A DNA stretch of 64,000 bases from Cervus elaphus (GCF_910594005.1 NC_057819.1:126515669-126579668); one strand, 5' to 3'. Positions 32,760-43,862 are shown, counted from the first letter of the stretch. Made by a program: numbers and translations. Notes: generated by a model not told the origin, from the letters alone.

Positions 32760-34054
32760 CATGGAAGTCATGTTGAGTACTGTGCTTGGGGTAAAGCAAG
32801 TTCCTGCCCAACGGGCCTTGTGGTCACAACCAAGGCCCGTGCAAAGGGCCACCCGGCAAAGCGGAAGGAGGGAGCAGCTCTGGGAAGGTCAGGGCAGTGT
32901 CACAGAGGAGGTGACTGGGCCTCAGTTTGTAGGAGGGGAGAGGCCAAAGGAGCTACTGGTGCAAGCACCTGGCATGACCAGAGAGGGCAGGGTGAGGCCT
33001 GTCCTCCGACTTCAGCCAAGGCTGGTGGGCAGGCCTCGCCGTCTGCCAGGAGCAGCCCTGACTCCATCAGACCCCCTCGGAGCAGCCTCAAAGACACAGG
33101 CGCCATCGCCCCTGGAGACTGGCCTCCACCCTGGCCCTGGAGTCGAGGCCTGCTGCCCTGTGGTGGGTAAGTCTGGGACCAGTCCTTGTGGCTCCTAGGG
33201 GTCCCCAGAGGCTGGGCTCCCAATACATCTTTCACCGGCTTGTCCTTCCCTCCTGCTTCCTGGAGTCGCACCATAACAACCCATCTATGTCCATGTCCTT
33301 GCCTCAGGTCCTGTTCTCGGGGAACCCAGCCGATGGAGTGGAGCGTACCCCTTGCTGTCCCCCCGCCAGCAAGCTGACCCTTCTCCCAGCTGAACCTTGA
33401 GAAGAGGAGACATGGGCACCATCATCCCCTCCCCCGGCCAGTGACACCAATGTCGGGACACAAGGGTGGGGCACACCACCTCCAAAGAGAAGCTGGCGGG
33501 GGCCTGCGGGCCTCCTCAAGGGGTAACTGGGGTTTGCTCCACTGCTGTGGCCCACGCTCTGTCTCACTGCAGTCCTCAGGGGGGCTGGGAAGGGGGTGGA
33601 GGTGCCTCGGCTCCACCCACCAGAAGCTGCCACCCCCGCCCAGTCCTGGAACTGGCCACGTGCAGCTAGACTGGCTGACTCGCCCAGTGCAGACTTTGGT
33701 TCAATTTCAGGCGTGTCGGTTGTCAAGTGCCACAGAAACGGTGTGTGACGACGCCACACATCCCAGCATCCCACGTGGAACAGTCACTTTGGCTCCCAAG
33801 GCATCTACAGCCGGCGGGTGGGGTGGTTCTGGAGCTGTGGGTTGGGCTTGGCCAACCACAGGTCCTTGCAGGCATCTGCTGTTGGCTGGGCTGAGTGCTC
33901 CAGAACGGGAACAGCGGGGTCCACGTCGCTGCCATCCTCCCCGGGCAAGCCGGGGCTGGCACTCACCCTGTGGTGGGGAGAGGAGGTCCCAGGAGAAAGG
34001 GGAGGTTGTGGCTTGGAGCTGGCAACGCTGCACTTCTGCCCCGTTTTTGTGGCC
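32760..34054. other. GC-rich unique block with overlapping chance frames
   Basis: Frames of 157 codons (+, 32725-33198), 156 codons (-, 33304-33774) and the first half of a 341-codon plus frame (33441-34466) coexist on both strands, as GC-rich DNA with few stop codons allows. None has a recognisable domain. An unrecognised noncoding RNA or promoter cannot be excluded. Confidence 0.4.
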
Positions 34055-34170
34055 AAAGCAAGTCACATGGTCAGTCCAGATTCAAGGGGTGGGAAATGGT
34101 CTCTGTGCTGTCACAAAGGGTGTGGGGAGAGAGGAAGGCAGGAGGATTGGGGTCGTTCTTACAAATCAGT
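34055..34170. mobile_element. Ancient dispersed repeat fragment, copy 3
   Basis: 'gcaagtcacatggtcagtcc' and 'attcaaggggtgggaaatgg' repeat a module seen at 28380-28790 and 29823-30180. Confidence 0.4.
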
Positions 34171-34214
34171 CCAGAGGCAGCCTGTTGTCAGGAGAGAACC
34201 AGGTCCACGCTCCT

Positions 34215-34310
34215 TTCTGCTCCTTCTCGCTGTGCAAACTTGGGCTGGTGCTGAACCTCTCGTCTCAGCTTCATCATCTGCGAAAGGAGATTAAACCTAC
34301 CAGGAGGCTT
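34215..34310 (+). mobile_element. MIR SINE
   Basis: 'gcaaacttgggctggtgctg' and 'cagcttcatcatctgcgaaa' match the MIR core. Confidence 0.65.
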
Positions 34311-34334
34311 CTGGTGCACGACAGATTAGAGATG

Positions 34335-34680
34335 ACTCATCTAACCACATTTACTGAGCATGTACTATGTGCTAAGCATTTTCTAGAAACTGGGATGATC
34401 AGTGAGTTGGATGAAGATGCCTGTCCTCATGGAGTTTACATTCCAGCAACAGGAGACAGACCATGAACAAGAGGCAAGATAAGTATGTGGAAGAGAGTTT
34501 AGGAGGTGCTAGGGGTACTGGGTGGCAAAGTAAGGCAGAGAGAGGAGGTGGGGGCAGTCTGCCGTGTGGGGGTGTAGGATACAATCAGAGCAGGCTTCAC
34601 TGAGGAGGTGACATTTGATCCCAGGTGTCAAGGTGATGAAGAAGTTAGCATTCCAGGCAGAGGGAGCAGAGGCCCCGAGT
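34335..34680 (-). mobile_element. L2-like ancient LINE relic
   Basis: 'tttactgagcatgtactatg', 'ctgtcctcatggagtttaca' and 'gcattccaggcagagggagc' belong to a common old mammalian repeat whose beginning matches the L2 3' end in reverse. The family beyond that point is uncertain. Confidence 0.55.
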
Positions 34681-34800
34681 CCCACCTCCACCGTTTACTA
34701 GCTGTGTGGCCTTGGTCAAGTCTCTGGCTTTGAAAGAGGAGGGGTTAATAATGGCGTCTTCCTCACGGGGTGCCCTGGGGACCAAAGGGGCTGAAGTCTG
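34680..34800 (+). mobile_element. MIR SINE
   Basis: 'tttactagctgtgtggcctt', 'ggtcaagtctctgg' and 'gaggggttaataatggcg' match the MIR core. Confidence 0.7.
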
Positions 34801-35954
34801 AAACACCATCTGGTAGATTTTGGGACAAAGATGTCCCGTGATACACGGCACTGAGGCCCCATGGGGATGCCCACCGTCCCCCTCCCGACTTCTGCTGCCT
34901 CCCCCTTTGCCCCAGTACAGAGAGCAGGAGGCCCAGAGTCCCCCCCCAGGCAGGGTCTCAAGCAGGGTTTCCCCCTTGAGCTCTGCGGTGGGCGCCCATC
35001 CGTCTTCCCCAGCTCCATGTCCTGGGTAATGGCTCGGAGTGAAAGCCCAGCTGCTGAGCTGTGGCGATTTCCCCCGGGGTCTTTGGTGACTATTTATCAC
35101 CTTCAGAGCCCGGAGCGGTTGGTTCTGCGCAGCTTGCTCCGAACTTCCTGACCTCAGGGCCAACAGGCATACTCCCTCCAGACTTGGAAGCCCCCTGCCT
35201 TCTCCTCCCCCATCCAGGCCAGATAAAGACCCCCAATGGTCAAGACTCCATCCTGCTGGTTAAAGGCGATTCATTAAATGGGCAATCAGATGCGAATTGG
35301 CGTGCACACTCTCGGTGAGGCTTTTTTATATAAGTAAATGGCTAAATCAGGAAAACATCTTTGGGCAGACCATCTGTCTCAATTTGAGCTTTGAAAAATA
35401 CGGTCACCTAGCAATGTTCCCATGTCAGACTCTAAAAACAAAAACCAGGCAGGCAAGCGAACATCGCTCAGGCTCTCAAGTGGATTGTCTGCCTCAGCTT
35501 CTTGAACCACTGGAGACCTCCTTCCAGTCACAGCTGGCAGGATCTGGGGCCACTCAGAGGAGGGGCCAGCCAGGGGAGGGCCTGGGGCTCTTTGCAGAGG
35601 AGGGGGAGGAGCAGGCCCACACCTGCCTCTGGGGCCTCAGTCTGTCCAGAGCTGGACACACCAAGAGAGGCATACTCAGCGTTATCCATGTTCTCCTGCT
35701 TTACTGTCGACATCTCTGGGGCTTGCACTGTGGTCGAACATGGCTGGCCTGTGGGGCACCCTTATAATGCAGAAATCAGACATAGCAGCTGGTCATCCTC
35801 TAGAGAAGCTGAGACAACTCAGAACTGAAAGATATGGAGGAGTGTGACAGAGATGTGGTGGGTGGCGAGTGGAGGAGTTGAGTTCCAAGTATTGGAGGCA
35901 TAAAACCATCCACAGACGGTGCCTTGATGAGAAGACGGTAGGGGAGATTCAAGG
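34801..35954. other. Unique sequence
   Basis: No repeat or exon recognised. Frames of up to 172 codons on both strands (34645-35163 minus, 35297-35767 plus) have no known domain. Contains the candidate at 35210-35450. Confidence 0.4.
35210..35450. promoter_or_regulatory. Candidate conserved noncoding element
   Basis: Repeat-free AT-rich motif cluster: 'ggttaaaggcgattcattaa', 'ggcaatcagatgcgaattgg' and 'caatttgagctttgaaaaat'. Regulatory function is inferred, not shown. Confidence 0.28.
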
Positions 35955-35964
35955 ATGGAGCTTG

Positions 35965-36178
35965 AAAGTGAAAGTGAAGCCGCTCAGGCGTGTTGGACTC
36001 TTTGTGACCCCATGGACTGTAGTCTACCACAATCCTCCGTCCATGGGATTCTCCAGGCAAGAGTACTGGAGTGGGTTGCCTTTTCCTTCTCCGGGGGATC
36101 TTCCTGACCCAGGGATCGAACCCAGGTCTCCTGCATTGCAGGCAGATGCTTTTCCCTCTGAGCCACCAGGGAAGCCCC
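35965..36178 (-). mobile_element. Bov-tA SINE
   Basis: Full-length reverse Bov-tA. ATGGAGCTTG flanks it exactly (35955-35964 and 36179-36188). Confidence 0.95.
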
Positions 36179-36188
36179 ATGGAGCTTG

Positions 36189-36639
36189 GGCTGGACCAAA
36201 TACTCTGAAGATTTTTTCACTTCCATGACCTTTTTCTTCTGCTTATTAATATCATTTGAATATCAGTGAGGGCCCAAACACTCCAGGTATTAAAATCGGG
36301 GTGTACTTAATGTAGGGGAGGTTAGAAAAGGCAATCAGAGTCTGCCCTCTTGCCACCCTGCACAGTCGCAAAGTGGGCCTGGAACGTGTCCTCAGAGAGA
36401 CAAAGCGTGTGTGAGAGCATCTCCCTTTGTTTGGGAATACATTTCTCTGCTCTGAGCTTGATTGTACTTCTTTGCTTGGTTTAAGTGGGTCTGACATACG
36501 GCATGTGGCCAATGCCACTGTGGGCAAGGGGTGGGGTCCCTCACCTGCAGGGTAAGAGGGGTGCTTGCTGACTGTCGCCCTGCACCAGCTATAAGGCGAG
36601 ACCCACTGGCCATGGGGAACCAACACACTCTATTTAAAA
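36189..36639. other. Unique sequence
   Basis: Nothing recognised. Confidence 0.4.
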
Positions 36640-36772
36640 GAAAAAAAAATGTATTCAACTGCACTGTGTCTTAGTTGCAGCTTTCAGGATCTAGTTCCTG
36701 ACCAGGGATCAAACCTGGGCCCCCTACATTGGGAGTGTGGAGTCTCAGCCACTGGACCACCGGGGAAACCCC
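36640..36772 (-). mobile_element. CHR-type SINE
   Basis: Reverse CHR: 'ctgcactgtgtcttagttgc', 'ctgaccagggatcaaacctg', 'ggaccaccggggaaacccc'. Confidence 0.85.
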
Positions 36773-37489
36773 AGGACTGACACCCTCTTGAATCTGATCT
36801 TGCCCTTCTCGTCATGGTGCACCCAGTTCCTGGGTGAGTTGCATCTTTCACAGTGACCCCCAACAGCTGCAAACTGGGGCTGCTGCTCTTGGTAGATCCC
36901 CCAGCAGTGAGCCCCCTCCCCAGCAGGTTGCAACAGGCACCACATGCTCCAGAGTTAATGGCTGCACGATGGCGGAGGAGCTAGGATCTAACGGGGGCAG
37001 TGAGGCGACCTTGAAGTTGGCGTTGGTAGGAAGTTGCTACCATCGCTAGGGCTGCAGGGACAAAGGCAGATGTGTGTGGAGCCACAGGACCTTAGGACTG
37101 GGGTCACTGGTGGGGTCCTTGGGAGGAGACATATCTCCTGGGGAGGCGTTGCCCCAGGGCAGAGGAAGAAAAAGGAGCTCTGGGGGTATTCCCACCCTCA
37201 CATTTCCCACTAGTGGCCCCTGTGGCCTGAAACCAGTCAGAAGCTCACATGCAAGCCCCAGGAAACAGCCTGCAGGGCTCAGACCCCTGGAACTCAGCCA
37301 CAGAAGGTGAGGAGTGGATCTGGGTACAAATAAGCCCAAGACTGAGTGGGTCACACATACACACTCAGGACAAAACTCGAGAGACACAGGACGGTTTTCT
37401 TTGGCTGCTGTAATGAATTACACAAGCCTGGCGGTTCGTATATATAAGCAAATGGAGTGCATAAACCCACTGTTCTGCTCTTTGCTTTC
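36773..37489. other. Unique sequence
   Basis: Short frames only. No repeat recognised. Confidence 0.4.
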
Positions 37490-37870
37490 TTCACTTAGCT
37501 GGACCCATGAAGAGCTGCCTTATTCCTTGTATCCACTGTATGAATTGCTGCCATTTATTTAATGGGTCCTCTGGATTTTATGCTGTTTCCAATATTCTGC
37601 CATCGCATGTAATACTGCAAGAAATATTCATATGCTTGTGTCATGGCTGTTGCGTGCCAGTGTATTTATTTTTTCTTTTTTTTCTTTTTTTTTTTTTTTG
37701 TGTGTGTAATAAAGTTTTATTAAAGTATAAAGGAGATAGAGAAAGCTTCTGACATAGGCATCAGAAGGGGGCAAAAGAGTACCCCCCGTGCCAGTGTATT
37801 TATAGGATAAATGCCTGTAGTGGAGTTGCTGGGTCAAAGGCCGCCAGTGCGTGATAGATGTCATCTGGTC
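37490..37870 (-). mobile_element. Ancient L1 fragment, antisense, split by a retrocopy
   Basis: 'tccactgtatgaattgctgc' and, after the insertion, 'ggataaatgcctgtagtgga' with 'gttgctgggtcaaagg' match the reversed L1 3' region. A 117-bp insert lies at 37670-37786. Confidence 0.6.
37670..37786 (-). mobile_element. Short retrocopy of a polyadenylated transcript 3' end
   Basis: On the minus strand it is about 85 bases of unique sequence with AATAAA (plus-strand TTTATT at 37716-37721) about 17 bases before a long poly(A), seen as poly(T) at 37671-37699. The 17-bp CGTGCCAGTGTATTTAT flanks it exactly (37653-37669 and 37787-37803). The source transcript is unknown; a retroviral LTR R region or a host mRNA 3' end would both fit. 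Confidence 0.8.
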
Positions 37871-38088
37871 AGCGGGCTGCTTTCCTGGAGGTTTTCCCTT
37901 TAACATACCTGTGAACGATGTACAAGGGACCTGTTTCCCCACGGTCTGGCTCACCGACATGGGCTGCCATCAACCCTGTTCTTCTTGCCGGAATGATGGA
38001 TAAAAAATGGTATCTTGGTATAGCTTTCCTTTTTACATCTGAGGTAAAATTCACATAACATAAAATTAGCCATTTTTAAAAAAGACTT

Positions 38089-38216
38089 CAGGGGCTTCCC
38101 TGATAGTCCAGTGGTTAAAACTCCATACTTCCATGGCAAGGGGCCAGGGGTGTGATCTCTGGTCAGGGAACTAAGATCCCACATGCCCCAGCCAAAAAGT
38201 AGAAAATGATAAAAAT
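38089..38216 (+). mobile_element. CHR-type SINE, short
   Basis: Head 'ggggcttccctgatagtcca', body truncated at 'acatgccccagccaaaaag'. 'atttttaaaaaagactt' (38072-38088) and 'atttttaaaagactt' (38217-38231) flank it. Confidence 0.88.
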
Positions 38217-38221
38217 ATTTT

Positions 38222-38700
38222 TAAAAGACTTTATTGGGTAGAGCAGTTTTTGGTTCACAGCAAAACTGAGCAGAAGGTCCAGAGATTTTCCATAAACCCC
38301 TTGCTTCAACTCATGCACTGCCTCCCTGCTTATCAACCTCCTCCATCAGGGTGGCATATTGGTTTCAACAAATGAACTTCCATTGACACACCGTAATCAC
38401 CAAGAATCCATTGTCTGCTTTAGGGTTCATTCTTGGTGTTGTACATTCTATAGATTTTGTAAAAAAATTATTTGTTTAGCTGCACGGAGCCTTAACGGCA
38501 GCACTCGGGATCTTTAGTTGTAGCAGCAGGATCTTAGTTCCCCACCCAGGGATGAAACCCACATCCTCTGCCTTGCAAGGTGGATTCCCAACCACTGGAC
38601 CAGCAGGGAAGACCCTGGACAAATGTTTACAGATACTTATCCATCACAGCTATTGCAGAGATCTTGAAATAGCATTTACACTTATCACTATTACAAAATT
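38222..38700. mobile_element. Ancient L1-like fragment interrupted by a CHR SINE
   Basis: 'agtttttggttcacagcaaa', 'attgacacaccgtaatcacc' and 'ggtgttgtacattctataga' match a well-known stretch of old mammalian L1. It resumes after the SINE with 'gacaaatgtttacagatac'. Orientation was not resolved. Confidence 0.6.
38462..38613 (-). mobile_element. CHR-type SINE
   Basis: Reverse CHR: 'ttatttgtttagctgcacgg' through 'ctggaccagcagggaagacc', inside an L1-like relic. Confidence 0.85.
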
Positions 38701-38879
38701 ACAGTGGTTATTAGGACTTCCACTGGGTCATGCTTTAATGTGCTGGTATAAAGCTACATGGCTTTCTACTTTTTTAAAAAAGAAATATTTTGACAACTAG
38801 ATTTCAATACAGTTGGAAGTTGCCTAATTCATGGGGCGTTGGTAGTAAATAGTTCATCTCTGTGATACTATCCCTCAGT

Positions 38880-39092
38880 ATGGGTTTTCCTGGTGGCTCA
38901 GATGGTAAAGAATCCGCCTGCAATGCGGGAGACCTGGGTTTGATCCCTGGGTTGGGAAGAAGATCCCCTGGAGGAGGGCATGGCAACCCATTCCAGTATT
39001 CTTGCTTGGAGAATCCCCATGGACAGAGAAGCCTGGCGGGCTACAGTCCATGGGGTCGCAAAGAGTAGGGCATGACTGAGCAATTAAGCATA
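38880..39092 (+). mobile_element. Bov-tA SINE
   Basis: Close to consensus: 'ttcctggtggctcagatggt', 'gggtttgatccctgggttgg', and Bov-A body ending 'gcatgactgagcaa'. Confidence 0.92.
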
Positions 39093-39589
39093 CATCCCTT
39101 CGTGTGGGTCCAGATGCCCAGATCCCTACCACCCCTTCTCTCCCTCTGTGGGCATGGTGCCCAAGAAACTCAATTCACCTTCCACCACCCCCACTCCTTC
39201 ACTCACCCACTCCATTTCCCCTTACCTTCTCCCCTTGCCTACCAGGAAACTCGTACTCATCCTTCAAAATCCAGCTTGTATACGGCGATGCCCCCAGTGT
39301 TGGCCACTCCCGTGACTCCTCTGTGGACACGCCATCTGACACCTGCAGAATAAATGTTATAAGTGTACAGAGTTGGTTGAATAGTAAATTAACACAATAC
39401 AGCCTGCAGTAAGCAAATAGCCTGCTCTTCCTTTCCCCCAAATAAACGTACTCTCTTTGATTCATGTCTCTCATTTGGAATTTGGAGGGAATAAGAGAAG
39501 GCTAGACAGGTGTTTCCTTCAGCACTGTCCATAATAAATGACTTCCTCTTTCTAGTCTCCACTTCTAAAATCAGAGTTTCTGACTCTTT
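39093..39589. other. Unique sequence
   Basis: C/T-rich up to about 39240. No exon recognised. Confidence 0.4.
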
Positions 39590-39682
39590 GCACAGAGGTG
39601 GCCTGAGGATTAAAAGGAACAGTGTGGGCAGAGTGCCTGGTACCTAGTAAGTGCTCAATAAACATGGGTTGTTATTAATCCT
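39590..39682 (+). mobile_element. MIR SINE 3' part
   Basis: 'gaggattaaaaggaacagtg', 'gtgcctggtacctagtaagt' and 'gctcaataaacatgggttg' match the MIR 3' end. Confidence 0.75.
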
Positions 39683-40587
39683 ACAAGACAGCAAGAAGTC
39701 ACTGGCAAAAAGGTGAAATAAATGAGTTATGAGAGAGTTCACAGGAGAGACAGCACACCTCCAGTGGAGGGATGGGATGATAAGGGAACAGACATTTGGA
39801 TCTGGGAGGTGCCTGGTGGAAATGGCACGGCTGTTTCACCTGCAACCACTCTGCCGGGTTTGGGCTGGTGCATCGGGTACCACTGTGGAATCAGCATTAG
39901 ATTTCCATCCTCCTTAAGTGTTTCACTCCTACATGATGGAGATGCTGATTGCAAATTGTCTCTTCCCGTTCATTTCAGCAAGAAATTTGACTAGGCAAAT
40001 TCTATTTTGTTATGTTGCTGTGCGTATTTTAAAAGTTCTTGAAGAATCGTCCAACAATCTGTAATTCAGTCTTTTCCCTGAGTGAGATGGGGCTTGACCC
40101 CAGTTAGTCTAAATTAGAGCGGGTTTTGGAAGATGGAAGCCAGCAAGCACCTACGGGGGACCACCTGCCGTCCCTGTTCTCTCCTTGGAGATTATCTGGG
40201 GAGCGCGTGGGGTGATGTCAACCTCTTCCCAGGTGCAGACCCTGTGCAAAGCACCAGTTACTCCAGATAAGTGGCTGTTCCTATGGCTTAATTATGTCTT
40301 CACACTTCTACAAACTTTTGCCGGCCATGATTCCAGGTACAGAAGTGTAAAGGTGTTAGGGGTTTGGACCATGCTTCCTAGGTGGGTGGTCTGTGACTGG
40401 ATCCATCCTCTGTGTGAGGGTCCCTTCCGTCATCGCCCCTCCTTGTCCACTGTCTCCCTCTGCATTTCCTACCTGCAACCCCCACCTCCCTCCCCTGCTC
40501 CAGGGGGTTGGAAGCTGCAGCAATCCTGAGGCTCACTGGGGAGAGGAATGTGGTACCTGAGAGCACCAATCAGCAGCCTGCCTCTAG
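39683..40587. other. Unique sequence
   Basis: About 0.9 kb with no repeat or exon. AT-rich motifs near 40000-40110 ('ttgttatgttgctgtgcgta') may be old noncoding sequence. Confidence 0.4.
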
Positions 40588-40865
40588 TCCTGGCTGCTGC
40601 CCCATGCCTCAGTTTCCCCATCTGTAAAATGGAGACAAGGTGGGTGTAAGTATTTCATGAATTAAAAATTATAAAGTTCTGGGACTTCCCTGGCAGTCCA
40701 GTGGTTAAGACTCTACGCTTCCAATTCAGGCAATGTGGGTTCGATCCCTGGTCAGGGAACTAAGATCTCACATGCTGCGCAATGCAGCCAAAAAACCAAA
40801 AAATTATAAATTTCTAGAAGCCGTGTCCTGCCTAGAGGAAGCTCTCCCTGCATGTTTGTTAAATT
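40588..40865 (+). mobile_element. MIR SINE split by a CHR SINE
   Basis: 'catgcctcagtttccccatc' and 'tgtaaaatggagac' lead into 'atgaattaaaaattataaag'. The MIR end continues after 40799 ('gaagctctccctgcatgttt'). Confidence 0.7.
40681..40798 (+). mobile_element. CHR-type SINE, short
   Basis: Head 'gggacttccctggcagtcca', B box 'ggttcgatccc'. AAAAATTATAAAGTTCT (40664-40680) and AAAAATTATAAATTTCT (40799-40815) flank it with one mismatch. Confidence 0.95.
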
Positions 40866-40892
40866 ACATCCATCCATTCATTCATTCATTTG
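40866..40892. repeat. (CATT)n short tandem repeat
   Basis: 'catccatccattcattcatt' tract next to the MIR end. Confidence 0.7.
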
Positions 40893-40934
40893 TCTCTTAT
40901 GACCCCATTCTTTCATTGCTATAACTTTTTCTCT

Positions 40935-41375
40935 CATTGTTGCTGCTGTTGCCATGTAGTCGCCAAGTCGGGCCCAACTCTTCATGACCCCGTGGACTGC
41001 AGCACACCAGGCTCCCTTCTCCTTCACTATCTCCCAGAGTTTGCTCAAACTCAAGTCCATTGAGTCAATGATGCCATCCAACTATCTCATCCTCTGTTGC
41101 CTCCTTCTCCTGTTGCCCTCAATCTTTCCCAGCATCAGAGTCTTTTCCAGTGAGTCAGTTCTTGGCATCAGGTGGCCGAAGTATTGAAGCTTCAGCTTCA
41201 GCATCAGTTCTTCCGATGAATATTCAGGGTTGACTTCCTTTAGGATTGACCGGTTTGATCTCCTTGCTGTCCAAGGGACACTCAAGAGTCTTCTCCAACA
41301 CCACAGTTCGAAAGCATCAATTTGGCACTCAGCTTTCTTTATGGTCCCACTCTCACATCTGTACATGATTATCAT
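40935..41375 (-). mobile_element. BovB 3' end, antisense
   Basis: About 440 bases of reverse BovB, from 'gcccaactcttcatgacccc' to 'tcccactctcacatctgtac'. It reaches further 5' than the copies at 9194 and 28056. Confidence 0.9.
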
Positions 41376-41397
41376 TATTACTATCATATATTAGCCA

Positions 41398-42035
41398 GAG
41401 CTAATACAGGGACCTTATTTGGTAACGGAAATTTTGCAGATATAATTAGGTTTCAGACAAGGCCCACCTGGATTAAAGTGGACCTGAATTCAATATGACT
41501 GATGTCTTTGTGTACTTATTTTTCTTTTTAAAAAAGAACTCTTGCTACTTATTTCAACTTCCAGCTGTGCCAGGCAGCTTGTGGGACCGGGGATTAGTTC
41601 CCTGACCAGGGATTGAACCTGTGTCCCCCTCACCAGTGGAAGCGTGGAGTTCTAACTACTGGACCACCAGGGAATTCCCCTTTATGACTGACGTCTTTAT
41701 AACAAGAGGAGAAGACACACAAACAGACTGACAGAGGAAGAAGGCCCTGTGACAACTGAATCAGAAATCAGAGTGATGCTGCCACGAGGCAAGGATGCCA
41801 AAGATTGCCGGCAGCCCCCAGACTCCAGGGGCGAGGACTGAGACAGATTCTCCACCGCCCCCGCCCCCCTCCCCACCTCACTCCCCCATCCCTCCCACCA
41901 CCACAAAGGAACCAACTCCAGCTGATGCCTTGATGTCAGACTTCCGGTCCCCAGAACTGTGAGAGAGATTTCCGCTGTGTCAGTCCCCAGTTGATGGTGC
42001 TCTGGTTCCGCAGCCCCAGGACTTGAATACAGCCT
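41398..42035 (+). mobile_element. MaLR-type LTR split by a CHR SINE
   Basis: 'ggaaattttgcagatataat' and 'aagtggacctgaattcaata' lead to the SINE. 'gtctttataacaagaggaga', 'gccttgatgtcagacttccg' and 'ccagaactgtgagaga' complete the LTR. A C-rich tract at 41852-41900 interrupts it. Confidence 0.72.
41510..41682 (-). mobile_element. CHR-type SINE
   Basis: Reverse CHR: 'cagctgtgccaggcagcttg' through 'gaccaccagggaattcccc'. TATGACTGATGTCTTT (41494-41509) and TATGACTGACGTCTTT (41683-41698) flank it. Confidence 0.95.
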
Positions 42036-42052
42036 GCTCATCCCTATTGAAT

Positions 42053-42275
42053 GGCTTCCCTGGTGGCTCAGATGGCAAAGAATCCGCCTGCAAGGTGGGA
42101 GACTAGGGTTCGATCCCTGGGTTTGGAAGATTCCCTGGAGGAGGGCATGGCAACCCACTCCAGTATTCTTGCCTGGAGAACCCCATGGACAGAGGAGCCT
42201 GGCGGGCTACAGTCCACGGGGTTGCACAGAGTCAGACACGACTGAAGCAACTCGGCGGCAGCAGCAGCAACAACA
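42053..42275 (+). mobile_element. Bov-tA SINE
   Basis: Complete Bov-tA with a 'cagcagcagcaacaaca' tail. TCCCTATTGAA (42042-42052) and TTCCTATTGAA (42276-42286) flank it. Confidence 0.94.
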
Positions 42276-42286
42276 TTCCTATTGAA

Positions 42287-42811
42287 CCTCACAGCATGAA
42301 GCTTTCACCAAGCGGCGCTGGCTGAAGAGGGCTCTGTGTGTCCCCTGGACACTCTGCTCTGAAGAATAAACCCATCCAGGGCAGACCAGACTTGGAGCTC
42401 AGAGCATCTGTGGAGTGGAGTGGCATGCACTGGGGTGGGGCCAGGAGGCCCCTCTCTGGGTGCTGGCAGAGATGGCCAGTTCTCTCTGACTATGGACAGA
42501 GTCTCTGCCCTGGGGACACCACTGGCCTAAGTGCAGTCTCGGGGCCCATTGGAGATGAGGCTGTTGATTCTGAAAAAGGGCTCGGTGAGAACTGTAGGTC
42601 TGGGAGCCATCCACACACAGGTGGAATACAGGATTCTGTCCCCCCAGAGGGCCTCCATTCTTGGGGAAAGAATTTCTGTTCTGAGATCCAGGAAAAAATG
42701 AGAGCTGTCTCAGATCTTTTTTGGCTTGTGTCGCTCCTACCATTGGGTACCCTTTTCCATATGTTTTTATTAACAAATGTAGGAACTTAATCAGCACTGA
42801 TTTCAACATGA
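42287..42811. other. Unique sequence
   Basis: A 150-codon plus frame (42338-42790) and a 136-codon minus frame overlap. Neither has a known domain. Confidence 0.4.
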
Positions 42812-42824
42812 TTTAAAGCACTCC

Positions 42825-43040
42825 ATGCTAAGTCACTTCAGTTGTGTCCTACTGTTTATGACCGCATGGACTGTAGCCTGCCAGGCTCTTCTGTCCATGA
42901 GATTCTCCAGGCAAGAATACTGGAGTGTGTTACCAGGCCCTCCTCCAGGGGATCTTCCCGACCCACGGGTTGAACCTGCATGTCTTATGTCTCCTGCACT
43001 GGCAGGCAGGTTCTTTACCACTGAGCCATCAGGGAAGCTC
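42825..43040 (-). mobile_element. Bov-tA SINE
   Basis: Reverse Bov-tA with an insertion 'atgtcttatg' near the B box. TTTAAAGCACTCC (42812-42824) and TTTAAAGCTCTCC (43041-43053) flank it. Confidence 0.94.
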
Positions 43041-43053
43041 TTTAAAGCTCTCC

Positions 43054-43862
43054 AGATTCTGCAGTTTTGATTGATGTGCATTTGTATATGTTAAACATTA
43101 GTGAGATCAGTAGATACACTGGCACGTCAATAAAGCAGAACTGACGTTATTTTATCTAAATTCCTGTCTGTGGACTCGGTCTGCATGTTTTGATTTTTGA
43201 TCTCTGTGCCTTCTTCCAAAATGCTAAAAATCCCAGAATTTGCTTAGCTGTAGCCCAGGTTTGGGGGGAATGCTTTTATTCAGAGGCCTTTCTGAGGCCA
43301 TTGCATGGAACATTGACTCTGGAAGAATACCCATAATGACAGTAGGCCATGAAGCGCCCCAGGCTAAGACTGGCCTGGGTCTGCATTAACCAGTTAGTGC
43401 CCAGAAAACAATTTTGATGAGAAATGGCACATCGGATTTCCAGACAAACATCAGCATATGATGGCTTCATAACACAAAGTACTCTGGATTAATTAGCACA
43501 CGTTTTCACAGTTACTTTTGCATTGTGAGACACCTCAGCTTATTCGGATGGAGCCTGCCCCAGCCCATCACCTTGCCTCTGGACACTTGAAGACCAGTCA
43601 GTGGTGGGTAGGACATAATTAACGGGGACCAAGGAGCTTGCTGGGCCCTCCGCCACTGGAGCACTGGAGGGCCCCCTCCCCACATCACGGAATAAAAGCC
43701 ACTGGCTAGGACAGGACAGACCCTAGAAAAGTGTCTACATGCCACCATTGGTGGGGTAGGTAAGTGTGGCCCCAAAGAGGGAGCCTGGGGCTAAGAGGAA
43801 CCATACAAAGGTCAGAAAAGGTCTTTGGGGGTTTTCTTAGCAGCCTAATAACCCAGTTGCTG
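43054..43862. other. Repeat-free stretch
   Basis: About 0.8 kb with no repeats. Contains the candidate at 43200-43560. No exon recognised. Confidence 0.4.
43200..43560. promoter_or_regulatory. Candidate conserved noncoding element
   Basis: An OTX/homeodomain-like GGATTAATTAG at 43486-43496 and an E-box CATATG at 43455-43460 lie in a repeat-free stretch with other AT-core words. Function inferred only. Confidence 0.3.

Noticed and set aside
32760..34054. GC-rich block as a CpG island promoter
   Set aside because: CpG content looked only moderate by eye and no first exon could be supported; a CpG observed/expected calculation would settle it.
33441..34466. 341-codon open frame, the longest in the window
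   Set aside because: It runs through an ancient repeat fragment, a MIR and an L2-like relic, has no recognisable domain, and shares DNA with several other long frames in GC-rich sequence.
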